NCBI RefSeq assembly: GCF_003634935.1
Contig: NZ_RBXO01000001.1
Span: 7,747,992-7,811,991, forward strand
Source of the DNA: Saccharothrix australiensis
GTDB taxonomy: Bacteria; Actinomycetota; Actinomycetes; Mycobacteriales; Pseudonocardiaceae
Reading direction: 5' to 3'
Length of the DNA stretch: 64,000 bases
Part shown: piece after piece, positions 44,731-55,355 of the stretch
Layout of the letters: each line of letters begins with the position of its first letter
Position numbering within the stretch: position 1 is the first letter of the stretch
Program-made: the position numbers and the translations under genes
The notes under the pieces: generated by a model
What the model saw: only the letters and a program-made list of their open reading frames with translations
What the model was told of the DNA's origin: nothing
The model's database searches: none

Positions 44731-44973
44731 CTACCGCTGGACGGGTGGCGCGCCCCCGTCCTCGCCCGGTGACAGACCGAGCATGTCGAGCAGCAGTCGG
44801 CAGTCCTCGGCGCTGGTCGCGCCACGGGCCACGGACAGCCGCGCGCGGTGGACCTGTTCGTCCGAGATCCGCGATGGTTCGCCGGTCCGCTGTGCGGGCA
44901 CCCCACCGCCCGGCCTGGACATGATGTCGTCCTGGTTCCACAGGAACTGACGCACTTCTAGCGAGCCGCTCAT
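44731..44973 (-). CDS. small hypothetical protein
   Basis: An 80-residue protein not assignable to a named family. The N-terminus SGSLEVRQFLWNQDDIMSRP is followed by a helical segment (ISDEQVHRARLSVARGATSA, EDCRLLLDMLGL) and a Pro/Gly-rich end. The ATG at 44973 has an SD, GGGGAGG, just upstream, which supports it over longer versions. It is probably a conserved actinobacterial small protein of unknown role. Confidence 0.7.
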   Translation of the reverse strand: MSGSLEVRQFLWNQDDIMSRPGGGVPAQRTGEPSRISDEQVHRARLSVARGATSAEDCRLLLDMLGLSPGEDGGAPPVQR

Positions 44974-45138
44974 GACGCCTCCCCGACTTGAGGTTGGCGC
45001 GAGGCTAAGCGAGCCCGTCGAACCGCCGCAGCCCCCCGCAGAGTGATTCCAAGGCAACGGAGCGTCACTTTCCGTGTCAGCGACCCGGTGTCAAGCAGGG
45101 CGTGATCTGCTTGTCGCGAACTACGAGAGGGTGGACCC

Positions 45139-45561
45139 ATGACGAACCCGGACCCCCGGCCACAGCCCCTGGACGCCCCGGCGGAGCCCACCGAGCCCAC
45201 GCCCCCGGCCGCCGACGCCACTCAGGCCGACCCCGCACGAACCGGTGCCGCACAGCCCGGAACCGCGCAACCCGAAGCCGCGGAGGGCGACACCGCACCC
45301 CCGGTGGACCCGGCCGCGACGCCCGACCAGGCCGATCCCGCCGGGACGTCGACCACCGGGCCGTCGACCGCGCCCACCGACCCCCAGCTGCTGTTCGGCG
45401 GCCTGTCCCTGGCCGCGATCGAGGCCGACATCGACGCCGTGATGAACGACAAGATGTCCGAGCTGGACGGGATGCTCGCGGGCTTGGAGGAGCTGGTCGT
45501 GCGCCTGGAGGGCGAGATCACGAACCTGGAGGGCCCGCAGGGGGATAGCCCTACCCCCTAG
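45139..45561 (+). CDS. Pro/Ala-rich protein with C-terminal coiled coil
   Basis: A 140-residue protein. Residues 1-85 are disordered, Pro/Ala/Thr/Asp-rich and acidic. Residues 86-130 form an amphipathic helix (LSLAAIEADIDAVMNDKMSE, then LDGMLAGLEELVVRLEGEI) likely to be a coiled coil. GAGAGGGTGG precedes the ATG. Function is unknown. It lies 38 bp before copZ, and its 3' end overlaps the left edge of the copper operator region. Confidence 0.7.
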   Translation: MTNPDPRPQPLDAPAEPTEPTPPAADATQADPARTGAAQPGTAQPEAAEGDTAPPVDPAATPDQADPAGTSTTGPSTAPTDPQLLFGGLSLAAIEADIDAVMNDKMSELDGMLAGLEELVVRLEGEITNLEGPQGDSPTP

Positions 45562-45566
45562 GGGTA
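45552..45566. promoter_or_regulatory. CsoR-type copper operator
   Basis: The palindrome TACCCC-CTA-GGGGTA (45552-45566) lies 33 bp before copZ. Its form, A/T-flanked C and G runs, is that of CsoR sites upstream of copZA. No csoR gene is in the window, so control would be from a distant CsoR. Confidence 0.82.
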
Positions 45567-45599
45567 TCCTCGGACGGACAGCCGAGGAGAGAGGTGCTC

Positions 45600-45808
45600 A
45601 TGTCCGTCACCACCACGTACACCGTCAGCGGCATGACCTGCGGCCACTGCGCCGGTTCCGTCACCGAGGAGCTGACCGCCGTGGACGGCGTCACCGGCGT
45701 CGACGTCAAGCTCGACAGCGGCGCCGTCACGGTCACCAGCACCCGCGAGCTGACCAGGGACGAGGTGCGCGCGGCGATCACCGAAGCCGGTTACGAGCTG
45801 GTCGGCTG

Positions 45809-45809
<1 letters not shown>
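45600..45809 (+). CDS. copZ: copper chaperone CopZ
   Basis: A 69-residue heavy-metal-associated (HMA) domain protein with the metal site SGMTCGHCAGSV (the two Cys of MxCxxC) and a ferredoxin-like fold pattern. It carries Cu(I) to the ATPase encoded immediately after it; its stop and the copA start overlap (TGATG). ATG 45600 is preferred to a GTG two codons upstream, with GAGGAGAGAGG as ribosome site. Confidence 0.93.
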
Positions 45810-48004
<2,195 letters not shown>

Positions 48005-48099
48005 AGATTTGGGGCCAACCCACTCCCCAGAGCCCCGTGCGCGTGCAACAATCCGAATTGCTGACACACCCCCGGTCAGCGCCTGTGGAGATCCCCTCC

Positions 48100-48132
48100 G
48101 GCCCCCGCGTTCCTCCCCCTGGCGCGGGGGCC
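48100..48132 (+). terminator. terminator after copA
   Basis: The arms ggcccccgcg (48100-48109) and cgcgggggcc (48123-48132) are perfect 10-bp complements with a 13-nt loop. A short tctcc run follows. It lies 95 bp after the copA stop. Confidence 0.65.
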
Positions 48133-48203
48133 TCTCCATGCACACGGCTGTGACGCAAGCCACAGTTTGGGGTGTTCCGCAATGCAACCGTTATCGTTGC
48201 GCG

Positions 48204-48512
48204 GTGCCTCTTGGATCGCTAGGTCGCAACAAGTCCGGCCGCCACCGCCCGCCCGCCAAGGAGCAGGACGAAATCCTGCCCGACGAGGAGCTGTCCTCGT
48301 ACCTGGCGGCGCTGGCGCCGGAGACGACGGACGCCGAGACGACCACCGGCAACAGCTTCGGCAACGCGCAGGTCTACCAGCTCCGCCTCCAGCTGATGGC
48401 GAACGAGCAGCTGAAGGAACTCGCCGCCGAGCGCCGGACGTCGCCGCAGGCGTTGGCCACGGAGTGGGTCATGCAGCGCCTGGAGTGGGAAGCCCGCCAG
48501 CGCGGCATGTAG
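48204..48512 (+). CDS. small hypothetical protein, CopG-like tail
   Basis: A 102-residue protein not in a family I can name. The N-terminus is basic and disordered (GRNKSGRHRPPAKEQDEILP). The C-terminus (VYQLRLQLMANEQLKELAAE, RRTSPQALATEWVMQRLEWE) has the strand-helix-helix pattern of a ribbon-helix-helix protein. A DNA-binding or antitoxin-like role is possible. No toxin partner is adjacent. It starts with GTG. Confidence 0.68.
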   Translation: MPLGSLGRNKSGRHRPPAKEQDEILPDEELSSYLAALAPETTDAETTTGNSFGNAQVYQLRLQLMANEQLKELAAERRTSPQALATEWVMQRLEWEARQRGM

Positions 48513-48742
48513 CGCACCCGGCGAGCCGCCACCGGCCGGGCCGCGCCCCTCGCGGGTGCGGGCCCGCGCCCGGTCGCACCCTCCGCCGACCGCACGCCGG
48601 GGGCAGCCGGCGCACGGCCACGCCTTCGGGGCCGGACCACCGCGACTTCGGGACCGACCCGGCCGCGCCTCCGGCATCACGCGTGAGACCCATCCGACCG
48701 CGACCGACCGGACCGCGACCGATCGAGAACCCCGGAACGCGA

Positions 48743-48775
48743 CAGGCCCCCGACCGGAACCCGGTCGGGGGCCTG
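48743..48775 (-). terminator. terminator after cspA
   Basis: The arms caggcccccgacc (48743-48755) and ggtcgggggcctg (48763-48775) are perfect 13-bp complements with a 7-nt loop, 19 bp beyond the leftward cspA stop. Confidence 0.82.
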
Positions 48776-48794
48776 CGCCGTCACGAAGGTGCGA

Positions 48795-48998
48795 TCAGAC
48801 CTTCCGCACGTTCTGGGCCTGCGGACCCTTGGTGCCCTGGCCGATCTCGAACTCGACCCGCTGGTTCTCCTCCAGGGTCCGGAAACCCTGGCCCTGGATC
48901 TCCGAGTAGTGGACGAAGACGTCCGGCCCGCCGTTCTCCTGGGCGATGAAGCCGAAGCCCTTCTCGGAGTTGAACCACTTGACAGTGCCCAGTGCCAT
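48795..48998 (-). CDS. cspA: cold-shock protein
   Basis: A 67-residue single CSD-fold protein with the RNP1 motif KGFGFI and RNP2 VFVHYS. The start is MALGTVKWFN, the normal actinobacterial form. It binds single-stranded RNA/DNA as an RNA chaperone. About 200 bp separate its start from the next gene, enough for a structured 5' leader as is usual for csp mRNAs. A strong terminator follows. Confidence 0.96.
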   Translation of the reverse strand: MALGTVKWFNSEKGFGFIAQENGGPDVFVHYSEIQGQGFRTLEENQRVEFEIGQGTKGPQAQNVRKV

Positions 48999-49202
48999 GT
49001 ACCTGCCTCCATCGCAGGAAAGCTTGGGGCTGCACCATGCAGCCCCGGCCGTCCCGGGGCGTTCCCCCCGCCGCCTCCAGCGAGGGGCGCACGCCCGCGT
49101 GTCGTTCCGCGAGCGTGAGACACGAACACAGAAACCACGGCCTGCGCAGGCGAGCGTATCGGTTGACCACGCCCAGCACTACCCGCTTCCCGGCTCGTGG
49201 CG

Positions 49203-50030
49203 CTACTTCTCGGTGACCTGCGGCGGGTCCGGCAGCTGCACGCCGGCCTGCCCGATGTTGCGCTCCAACGCCTTGCGCCACTCGCCGGTGTCGATCATCT
49301 TCTGGATCGCCGCGCTCACGTCCGCCCGGCCCCGGTCGTCGCCCTTCGCGAGGCCGACGCCGTACCGCTCGGTGGTGAAGGTGTCGCCGACCAGCTTGAG
49401 CAGCTCCGGGTTCTCCGCCACGTACCCGGCGAGGATCGCCTCGTCCGTCGTGACGGCGTCGACGTTGCCCGCCAGCAGGGCGGTCACGCAGTCCGAGTAC
49501 TGGCCGTACTCCACCAGCCGCACGCCCTGCGCGAACTCGGCCTTCACCTTCTGCGCGGAGGTCGACCCGCTGACCGAGCAGAGCTTCTTGTCGTTCAACG
49601 CCTGCGGACCGGTGACGGCCTCCTCGGTGAAGCGGACCAGCAGGCCCTGGCCGGTCTGGAAGTACGGGCCCGCGAAGGCCACCCGCTCCTTGCGCTGGTC
49701 GGTGATCGAGTAGGTGGCGACGACGAAGTCCACCTCGCCGTCGGCGATCAACCGCTCGCGGTCGGCGGACCTGGCTTCCTTCCAGGTGATCCCGGACTCG
49801 GGCACGCCGAGCTGCTGCGCCACGTACTTGGCGACGTCCACGTCGAACCCGACGTACTTGCCGTCGATCCGGCGCTGCGCCATCCCCGGCTGGTCGAACC
49901 GGATGCCGACGGTCAGCGCGCCGTCGTCGGCCTTGCCCTTGAGCGTGTCGTCGGCCGCGCCACCGCATGCGGCGACGAGCGTGAGGGCTGCCACCACCGC
50001 GGTCGCGGGCAGCAGTCGTCGGAACAGCAT
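49203..50030 (-). CDS. glutamate-type ABC substrate-binding lipoprotein
   Basis: A 275-residue periplasmic-binding-protein type 2 lipoprotein. The signal peptide ends in LVAACGG. The body has VGIRFDQPGMAQRRIDGKYV, GFDVDVAKYVAQQLG, IADGEVDFVVATYSIT and the ligand-arginine region ERVAFAGPYFQTGQGLLVRF, close to GluB-type glutamate/aspartate binders. No permease or ATPase gene is next to it, so it is an orphan that must use a transporter elsewhere. Confidence 0.92.
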   Translation of the reverse strand: MLFRRLLPATAVVAALTLVAACGGAADDTLKGKADDGALTVGIRFDQPGMAQRRIDGKYVGFDVDVAKYVAQQLGVPESGITWKEARSADRERLIADGEVDFVVATYSITDQRKERVAFAGPYFQTGQGLLVRFTEEAVTGPQALNDKKLCSVSGSTSAQKVKAEFAQGVRLVEYGQYSDCVTALLAGNVDAVTTDEAILAGYVAENPELLKLVGDTFTTERYGVGLAKGDDRGRADVSAAIQKMIDTGEWRKALERNIGQAGVQLPDPPQVTEK

Positions 50031-50212
50031 GGCTGCGAACCTCTCGGTGCTCGGGTACCGCGGCGCGGATCGCGCGCCGGGCGGTTCCTCATGCTAGGCA
50101 CCGGTTTCCGCCCCACCGGTGCGACGAACGTCTCATCAGATCAACACACTAGGCCATTCGGCCCAGGAATCGGTGTGACGTCGCGCATCCCGGTGCGTGT
50201 CTCGGGAAAGCC

Positions 50213-51052
50213 TTACGGCAGCAGTGAACGCCGTGGTGTCGCGCTGCTCCCGAGCCGCCGGATGGCACGCATCACGTGGCCTTCCGTCACGTTCCAGCGA
50301 ATCCGCGTCGGCACCAGCCGGGCCGCCGCGCGCAACCCGCGCAGCAGCGCCGTGGCGGTCGACGCGGGGTACGGGCGGTGCCCGTGCAGAGCGATCGCCC
50401 ACGGCGGCAGCAACGAGTACGCGAGGTGGCCGAGCAACGGCTCGTAGACGTCGAGCCCGAGCTTCAGCAGGCCGGTCACCGGCGGCCGGTGCAGGAACCG
50501 GTACACCACCTCGGAATCGTCGGTGCGGCGCAGCGCGGGGATCGTCGCGGCGAAGTACTCGGCCACTGCGGCGGCGCTGCCCGGCACCTCGTCCGCGTGC
50601 AGGCCGACGAGCGCCGCGGTGCGCCGCTGCTCGTCGTAGTAGCGGTCGACCTGGGCGTCGGTGAGCCGGTAGCCGGCGCGGCGCAGCACCGTGACGAACG
50701 CGTGCACCTCGGCGCAGTGCACCCACAGCAGCAGTTCCGGGTCGTCGACGCGGTACCGGCGGCCGGACCCGTCCTGCGCGCGCAGCGAGCGGTGCACCGA
50801 GCGCACCCTGGCCGCGGCGGCCCGCACCTCCTCGGTGGTGCCGTAGCTGACCGTGCCGACGAAGCTCGCGGTGCGCCGCAAGCGGCCCAACGGGTCCCGC
50901 CGGAAGGACGAGTTCTGCACGATCGCCGCGACCGCGAGCGGGTGCAGCGACTGGAGGTAGAGGCTCGTGATCCCCGCGACCCACATCGCCGGGTCGGCGT
51001 GCAACTGCCAGGTCACCGTGCCAGGGCCCAGGATGCCCACGTCGGACGACAT
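50213..51052 (-). CDS. oxygenase MpaB family protein (DUF2236)
   Basis: A 279-residue helical protein of the DUF2236/MpaB-like group, which includes latex-clearing protein-related haem oxygenases. It shows WQLHADPAMWVAGITSLYLQ, SLHPLAVAAIVQNSSF, TVSYGTTEEV, VHRSLRAQDGSGRRY and LLWVHCAEVHAFVTVLRRAG. The histidines suited to haem or metal binding lie in the last two. Substrate unknown. It is divergent from the PPOX gene with 52 bp between starts. Confidence 0.9.
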   Translation of the reverse strand: MSSDVGILGPGTVTWQLHADPAMWVAGITSLYLQSLHPLAVAAIVQNSSFRRDPLGRLRRTASFVGTVSYGTTEEVRAAAARVRSVHRSLRAQDGSGRRYRVDDPELLLWVHCAEVHAFVTVLRRAGYRLTDAQVDRYYDEQRRTAALVGLHADEVPGSAAAVAEYFAATIPALRRTDDSEVVYRFLHRPPVTGLLKLGLDVYEPLLGHLAYSLLPPWAIALHGHRPYPASTATALLRGLRAAARLVPTRIRWNVTEGHVMRAIRRLGSSATPRRSLLP

Positions 51053-51104
51053 GATCCGATGGTGCCACAGGCGTGATCACCGGCCGGGGGCCAAGATGTG
51101 GTCC

Positions 51105-51515
51105 ATGGAACTCGACCGGGCCCGTGACTTCATCCGCCGCAACCCGCGTGCCGTGCTGGCGACGTACCGCCCCGACGGCTCACCGCAGATGTCCCCCGTG
51201 CTCGCGTCCGTCGACGACGCGGGTTTCGTGGTGGTCAGCACGCGTGAGACCGCCTACAAGGTGCGGCAGGTCCGCGCCGACCCGCGCGTGGCGCTGTGCT
51301 TCATGACGGAGGGGTTCTTCGGCGAGTGGATCCAGGTGGAGGGCACGGCGAGCGTCGTGCCGCTGCCCGCGGCGATGGAGCCGCTGGTCGACCTGTACCG
51401 GCGGATCTCCGGCGAGCACCCGGACTGGGACGACTACCGCGCGGCGATGGTCCGTGAACGGCGCGTCGTGCTGCGGGTGGACCTGCACCGCGCCGGCCCG
51501 GACCGCAGCGGCTGA
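51105..51515 (+). CDS. PPOX class F420/FMN-dependent protein
   Basis: A 136-residue split-barrel flavin/deazaflavin-binding protein. The N-terminal AVLATYRPDGSPQMSPV is the cofactor-binding strand pair, followed by VVVSTRETAYKVRQVRADPR and VALCFMTEGFFGEWIQVEGT. The PPOX-F420 subfamily reduces various small substrates with F420H2. The ATG at 51105 matches the usual N-terminus. A strong hairpin follows. Confidence 0.9.
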   Translation: MELDRARDFIRRNPRAVLATYRPDGSPQMSPVLASVDDAGFVVVSTRETAYKVRQVRADPRVALCFMTEGFFGEWIQVEGTASVVPLPAAMEPLVDLYRRISGEHPDWDDYRAAMVRERRVVLRVDLHRAGPDRSG

Positions 51516-51530
51516 GGCCGGCCCCCGGCG

Positions 51531-51559
51531 CGGCTCCCGCGCGGTGTGCGCGGGAGCCG
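51531..51559 (+). terminator. terminator after the PPOX gene
   Basis: The arms cggctcccgcgc (51531-51542) and gcgcgggagccg (51548-51559) are perfect 12-bp complements with a 5-nt loop, 16 bp after the stop. Confidence 0.82.
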
Positions 51560-51640
51560 GAAATCCGCGTGGCGTAACGCCTTTGACCGACTCGGCGATT
51601 CCACGTGACCACCGTGGTGTCGCGTCTGGAGCGGGTACCG

Positions 51641-52306
51641 ATGAGCAGGATCAGCCGTACCGGCATCGCCGGGTCGGCGGGCGCGTTGGCGTGCGGCGCC
51701 CTGCTGTTCCTGGTGATCACGGCCTACGAGCCGCGTCCGGTGGACGTCCGGCGGGTCGACCTGAGCCCCGTGCAGCCGGGCGTGCTCAGCGCCACCCACA
51801 CCACCGTGCTCAAGCCGGTGCAGTCCACCACGACCACGGTGGTGGCCGCGCCGCCGCCGCGCCTCGAAGTCCCGGTGGCCACCACGGCGGAACCGACCGC
51901 GACGACCACCACCACCGTCGAGACACCGCCCGCCACCACTACCGCACCGCCGTCCACACCGCCGTCGCGCCAGCGCCCCCACCGACCCCACCGCTGCGAC
52001 AACGCCTACGTGACGGACGGCGTGTGCGTGCCGTGGCTGTTCCCGCCGGGCCTGTTCCCGCCGGGGCTGGGGCGCGCCTGTGAGTGGTTGCGGGACCAGG
52101 GTGTGACGCGCATCGAGGTCCGGGGCCACGACCGCCACCGGCTGGACCGGGACCGGGACGGCCTCGCCTGCGAGGTGCCCGACGACCAGCCGCGTCACCA
52201 CCGGCCGACCAGGCAGCGGCCGAAGGCCGACCCGCGCACCGCGCCGCCGGCGACCGCCGACACCGCGCCGCCGACCGCGGGTCCGCGATCCCCTCGCCCT
52301 TCGTGA
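51641..52306 (+). CDS. excalibur domain protein
   Basis: A 221-residue secreted or membrane-anchored protein. A hydrophobic segment (GSAGALACGALLFLVITAYE) near the start is a signal anchor. A Thr/Pro-rich stalk (about residues 35-120) follows. A C-terminal excalibur domain has paired Cys and the calcium-loop-like DRDRDGLACE. An additional Pro-rich tail ends it. ATG 51641 is chosen because GGAGCGGG precedes it; a GTG 12 codons upstream is possible. A calcium-dependent surface role is presumed from the family. Confidence 0.82.
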   Translation: MSRISRTGIAGSAGALACGALLFLVITAYEPRPVDVRRVDLSPVQPGVLSATHTTVLKPVQSTTTTVVAAPPPRLEVPVATTAEPTATTTTTVETPPATTTAPPSTPPSRQRPHRPHRCDNAYVTDGVCVPWLFPPGLFPPGLGRACEWLRDQGVTRIEVRGHDRHRLDRDRDGLACEVPDDQPRHHRPTRQRPKADPRTAPPATADTAPPTAGPRSPRPS

Positions 52307-52594
52307 CGGTGGTCGCCGTCGGCTCGACGGCGTCGCCCCGCGCGGCGTCCGGCGTCGACCGGGGGAACCGCGCGGGATCGGCCGTCGGTCCGCCGAACCC
52401 GGCAGCGCGCGCAGGTCGTCCTCTTCGGCCCGCACCTGGTCGCCCGGTCACGGCGCGCCCTCCGCGGCCGGGGGTTCCCGTGACGACCGTCCACAGTGGC
52501 CTCGGGCAACACGGTGGTCCGACCACTCGATCAGCCGACGGGCGCGGCGTTCCCGTCGCGCTGGGAGGAGGATGGCGGGCGTGCGGCTACGCCA

Positions 52595-53149
52595 TCAGGC
52601 GGGGCGCAAGCCGAGCATCCCCCGCAGCACCGTCCGCACGGCGTCACCCGGCGCGAAGTCGGGTTGCGGGTTGGCCAACTGGTTCGTGAGCAGCCCGTCG
52701 ACCACCGCCAGCAGCAGGCGGAAGTCGCGCGGCGGGTCGGTCGAGCCCAGCGCGCGCACCAGCGGCGCGGCCCACCCGGCGATGCGGCGGTGCGCGTCGG
52801 CGATCCGCCTGCCCAGGTCCGGCCGGACGGCCGCCTCCACGAACACCGCGTGCCGGGCCAGCGTGAGCACCCGCTCGCGGGCCAGCTCCTCCACCAGGCG
52901 ACCGACGGCGGTGGCGAACCCGTCCGGCGTCGAGACGTCGTCGGCGAGCCGGCCCCACAGCTCGGTCTCCCGCTCCAGCAGCCGGTCGACCACGCCGGCG
53001 ACCAGCGCGTCCCTGGTGCGGAAGTGGTTGGACGAGGAGCCCTCGGGGAGGCCGGCGGCGGCGTCGACGGCCCGGTGCGTCAGGCCGCGCGGCCCGGTCG
53101 TGCCGAGCACCCGGATCGCCGCGTCGAGCACCTGCTGCCGCCTGGTCAC
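52595..53149 (-). CDS. TetR family transcriptional regulator
   Basis: A 184-residue repressor. The helix-turn-helix is TRRQQVLDAAIRVLGTTGPR then THRAVDAAAGLPEGSSSNHF. The ligand domain is helical with a TetR_C-type end. The GTG at 53149 leaves a 56-bp gap to the divergent FAD-monooxygenase gene containing a triple-half-site operator. It probably represses that gene. The ligand is unknown. Confidence 0.9.
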   Translation of the reverse strand: MTRRQQVLDAAIRVLGTTGPRGLTHRAVDAAAGLPEGSSSNHFRTRDALVAGVVDRLLERETELWGRLADDVSTPDGFATAVGRLVEELARERVLTLARHAVFVEAAVRPDLGRRIADAHRRIAGWAAPLVRALGSTDPPRDFRLLLAVVDGLLTNQLANPQPDFAPGDAVRTVLRGMLGLRPA

Positions 53150-53168
53150 GACCCGGCACACTACACCC

Positions 53169-53195
53169 GTAGTAGTCGGTACTACATCTGTAGTA
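53169..53195. promoter_or_regulatory. TetR operator, three half-sites
   Basis: Half-sites GTAGTA (53169-53174), TACTAC (53180-53185) and GTAGTA (53190-53195) form two overlapping palindromes that share the middle half-site, with spacers of 5 and 4 bp. They lie 20 bp from the TetR start and 11 bp from the monooxygenase ATG, ideal for repressing both. Confidence 0.83.
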
Positions 53196-53205
53196 CGGTC
53201 GCGGC

Positions 53206-54222
53206 ATGAGAGCAGCGGTGATCGGCGGAGGGGTGGGCGGCCTGGCGGCGGCCATCGGCCTGCACCAGTCGGGGTGGGCCGTCACGGTCCACGAGCGCGC
53301 GGCGAGCCTGCCCGCGACCGGCACGGGGTTGGGCATCTGGCGCGACGCCATCGAGGCGCTGGACCGGCTCGGCCTGGGCGCGACCGCCCGGCAGGTCGGC
53401 CGCAGGCAGCCCGAGGGCGCGCTGCGCAGGCCGGACGGTTCGCGCATCGGGCCGTTGCGGGCGGACGTGCACCTGCTGACCAGGCCGGCGCTGCTGGCGC
53501 TGCTGGCCGAGGCCCTCCCCGAGGGCGCCATCCGGTTCGGTTCGACCGCGAGGTGGCAGGACTGCGACCACGACCTGGTCGTGGCGGCGGACGGCATCGA
53601 CAGCGCCACCCGCCGGTCCCTGTTCGGCGTCGAGGTGCGTCGCTCGGGCTCGATCGGGTGGCGGGGGACCGCGGACGTCGAGGTGGCGGCCGGCGGCGAG
53701 ACGTGGGGCCGGGGCGTGAAGTTCGGGCTGACCCCGCAGGCCGACGGCCGCACCAACTGGTACGCCCTGACCGGCCCCGACGCCGACGTGCACGAGGTGT
53801 TCCGCGACTGGCACGACCCCATCCCGCGGGTGCTGGCGGGGTCGGCGGAGGTCCTGCGCCACTCCCTGGACTACCTGCCGCCGCTGCCGACCTACCACCA
53901 GGGGCGGGTGGTGCTGCTGGGCGACGCCGCGCACGCGATGACGCCGGACCTGGGTCAGGGGGCCTGCCAGGCGATCATCGACGGCGTGTCGCTGGTCGAG
54001 TGCTTGAACACGCACGACCTCCCGGCCGGGCTGGTCGCCTACGACGCGCTCCGCCGGCGGAAGACCCAGCGCATGGTGAGGCAGTCGCTGGCGCTCAACC
54101 GCTTGGCGCGGGCGCGGCGCTTCACCGGCGTGCGGAACGCGGTGCTGAAGGCGGCGCTCGCCCTGCAACCGCGGCGGGAGTCGTGGAGCGCCGACCTGGA
54201 ACCGGACGAGTCGGCCGGCTGA
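53206..54222 (+). CDS. FAD-dependent monooxygenase
   Basis: A 338-residue group A flavoprotein hydroxylase. It has the dinucleotide motif AVIGGGVGGLAAAIGLHQSG at the N-terminus, the DG motif VVAADGIDSATR near residue 128 and the GD motif VVLLGDAAHAMTPDLGQGAC near residue 245. It resembles salicylate/zeaxanthin-type hydroxylases, but the substrate is unknown. A divergent TetR gene and clear operator suggest induction by the substrate or a related compound. Confidence 0.92.
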   Translation: MRAAVIGGGVGGLAAAIGLHQSGWAVTVHERAASLPATGTGLGIWRDAIEALDRLGLGATARQVGRRQPEGALRRPDGSRIGPLRADVHLLTRPALLALLAEALPEGAIRFGSTARWQDCDHDLVVAADGIDSATRRSLFGVEVRRSGSIGWRGTADVEVAAGGETWGRGVKFGLTPQADGRTNWYALTGPDADVHEVFRDWHDPIPRVLAGSAEVLRHSLDYLPPLPTYHQGRVVLLGDAAHAMTPDLGQGACQAIIDGVSLVECLNTHDLPAGLVAYDALRRRKTQRMVRQSLALNRLARARRFTGVRNAVLKAALALQPRRESWSADLEPDESAG

Positions 54223-54227
54223 CCCGG

Positions 54228-55067
54228 TCAGCCGCGGGGGAGCTTCCGGGCGGACGGCGGCGGCACGACGGGCCCGATGTCCCCGTCGGGCGCGGTGTCC
54301 AGGTCGACGATCACCGGTGCGTGATCGCTGGGACCGGCGCCCTTGCGGGCGTGCCGGTCCACCCAGGCGGCCCGCACCCGTCCGGCCACCGCGCCCGACG
54401 CCAGGACGAGGTCGATCCGCATACCCAGGTCCTGGTGGAACCGGCCGGCGCGGTAGTCCCAGTAGGTGAAGACCCGCTCGTCCGGCCACCGGTCGCGGAC
54501 CACGTCGCGGAGGCCGAGGTCCTGCAGGGCGGTCAACGCGCGGCGTTCGGGTTCCGTGACGTGCGTGTGGCCGACGTAGGCGGCCGGGTCGAACACGTCG
54601 GCGTCCGTTGGGGCGATGTTGACGTCGCCGCAGACGAGGAGGTCTTCACGCTCACCGGCCAGGACGTCCCGCAGGGCGGCCAGCCAGGCCAACTTGTAGG
54701 CGTAGTGGTCGGAGTCGGGCACCCGGCCGTTCGGGACGTAGACGGAGTAGACGCGCACCCCACCACAGGTGGCGGCCACCGCCCGCGCTTCGGGGTGGGG
54801 GAAGCCGGGGGCGCCGGCGACGCCGGTGACGACGTCGGCCAGTCCCACCTTGGACAGGATCGCGACCCCGTTCCAGCGCCCTTCGCCGTGGGCGGCGGCC
54901 TGGTAGCCGCGTTCGGCCAGGGCGTCGCGGAGGAGGGCGTCGAACGCGTCGTCGGCCAGCTTGGTCTCCTGCAGGCAGACGACGTCGGGGGCTCGCTGGT
55001 CCAGCCAGGGCAGCAACCGGGGCATCCGCTGCTTGACCGAGTTGACGTTCCACGTAGCCACCCGCAC
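54228..55067 (-). CDS. xthA: exodeoxyribonuclease III
   Basis: A 279-residue AP endonuclease/3'-5' exonuclease of the EEP fold. The Mg-binding motifs are RVATWNVNSVKQR, DVVCLQETKLADD (catalytic Glu), YVPNGR, VCGDVNIAPTDADVFDP and the final catalytic GAGPSDHAPVIVDLD. It repairs abasic sites and oxidised ends. The GTG at 55067 gives the canonical N-terminus; the frame opens far upstream through the degraded island border. It ends 6 bp from the convergent monooxygenase. Confidence 0.94.
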   Translation of the reverse strand: MRVATWNVNSVKQRMPRLLPWLDQRAPDVVCLQETKLADDAFDALLRDALAERGYQAAAHGEGRWNGVAILSKVGLADVVTGVAGAPGFPHPEARAVAATCGGVRVYSVYVPNGRVPDSDHYAYKLAWLAALRDVLAGEREDLLVCGDVNIAPTDADVFDPAAYVGHTHVTEPERRALTALQDLGLRDVVRDRWPDERVFTYWDYRAGRFHQDLGMRIDLVLASGAVAGRVRAAWVDRHARKGAGPSDHAPVIVDLDTAPDGDIGPVVPPPSARKLPRG

Positions 55068-55131
55068 ACGAGCACGGTAACCGCAGCCACCGACCCCGGC
55101 CACCGCCTCCGAGCCGGCTATCGTCAGCCTC

Positions 55132-55227
55132 GTGGAACGAGTCGTCGGCCTCGACTCGGCGGCCCGCGAGATCGAGGCACGACGGCCGACCTGGGAGCGC
55201 GCGGGGTTCGCCGTCGGAGCGTTTTGA
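55132..55227 (+). pseudogene. short frame at island border (possible truncated gene)
   Basis: A 31-residue frame from GTG 55132 to TGA 55227, beginning ERVVGLDSAAREIEARR. It sits between xthA and the first island remnant. It may be the N-terminal stub of a chromosomal gene cut by the insertion or chance. No family is recognisable. Confidence 0.25.
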
Positions 55228-55250
55228 CGTGGCGCGACGGGGGCGATCGT

Positions 55251-55327
55251 CCTGCCTCGGGCCCAGCCACTCCGCCAGGGTGAGGCTCTGCGCCTGGCGG
55301 TAGGCGCGGAAAGTCCGGCCGAGATGA
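55251..55327 (-). pseudogene. fragment of XRE-TPR regulator
   Basis: On the minus strand this stretch reads TFRAYRQAQS then LTLAEWLG. It closely matches the N-terminal HTH of the regulator at 58449-59881 (nucleotides 59725-59810), with an exact 15-nt deletion. Nothing of the gene remains on either side. It marks an older copy of the same island gene. Confidence 0.8.
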
Positions 55328-55355
55328 GGCGCGACTGGAACGATGATCTTCCTCC

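Noticed and set aside
44504..44950. Open frame on the plus strand between tRNA-Glu and the coiled-coil protein gene
   Set aside because: It begins inside the tRNA-Glu gene and lies antisense to the better supported 80-residue protein, which has a good ribosome site.
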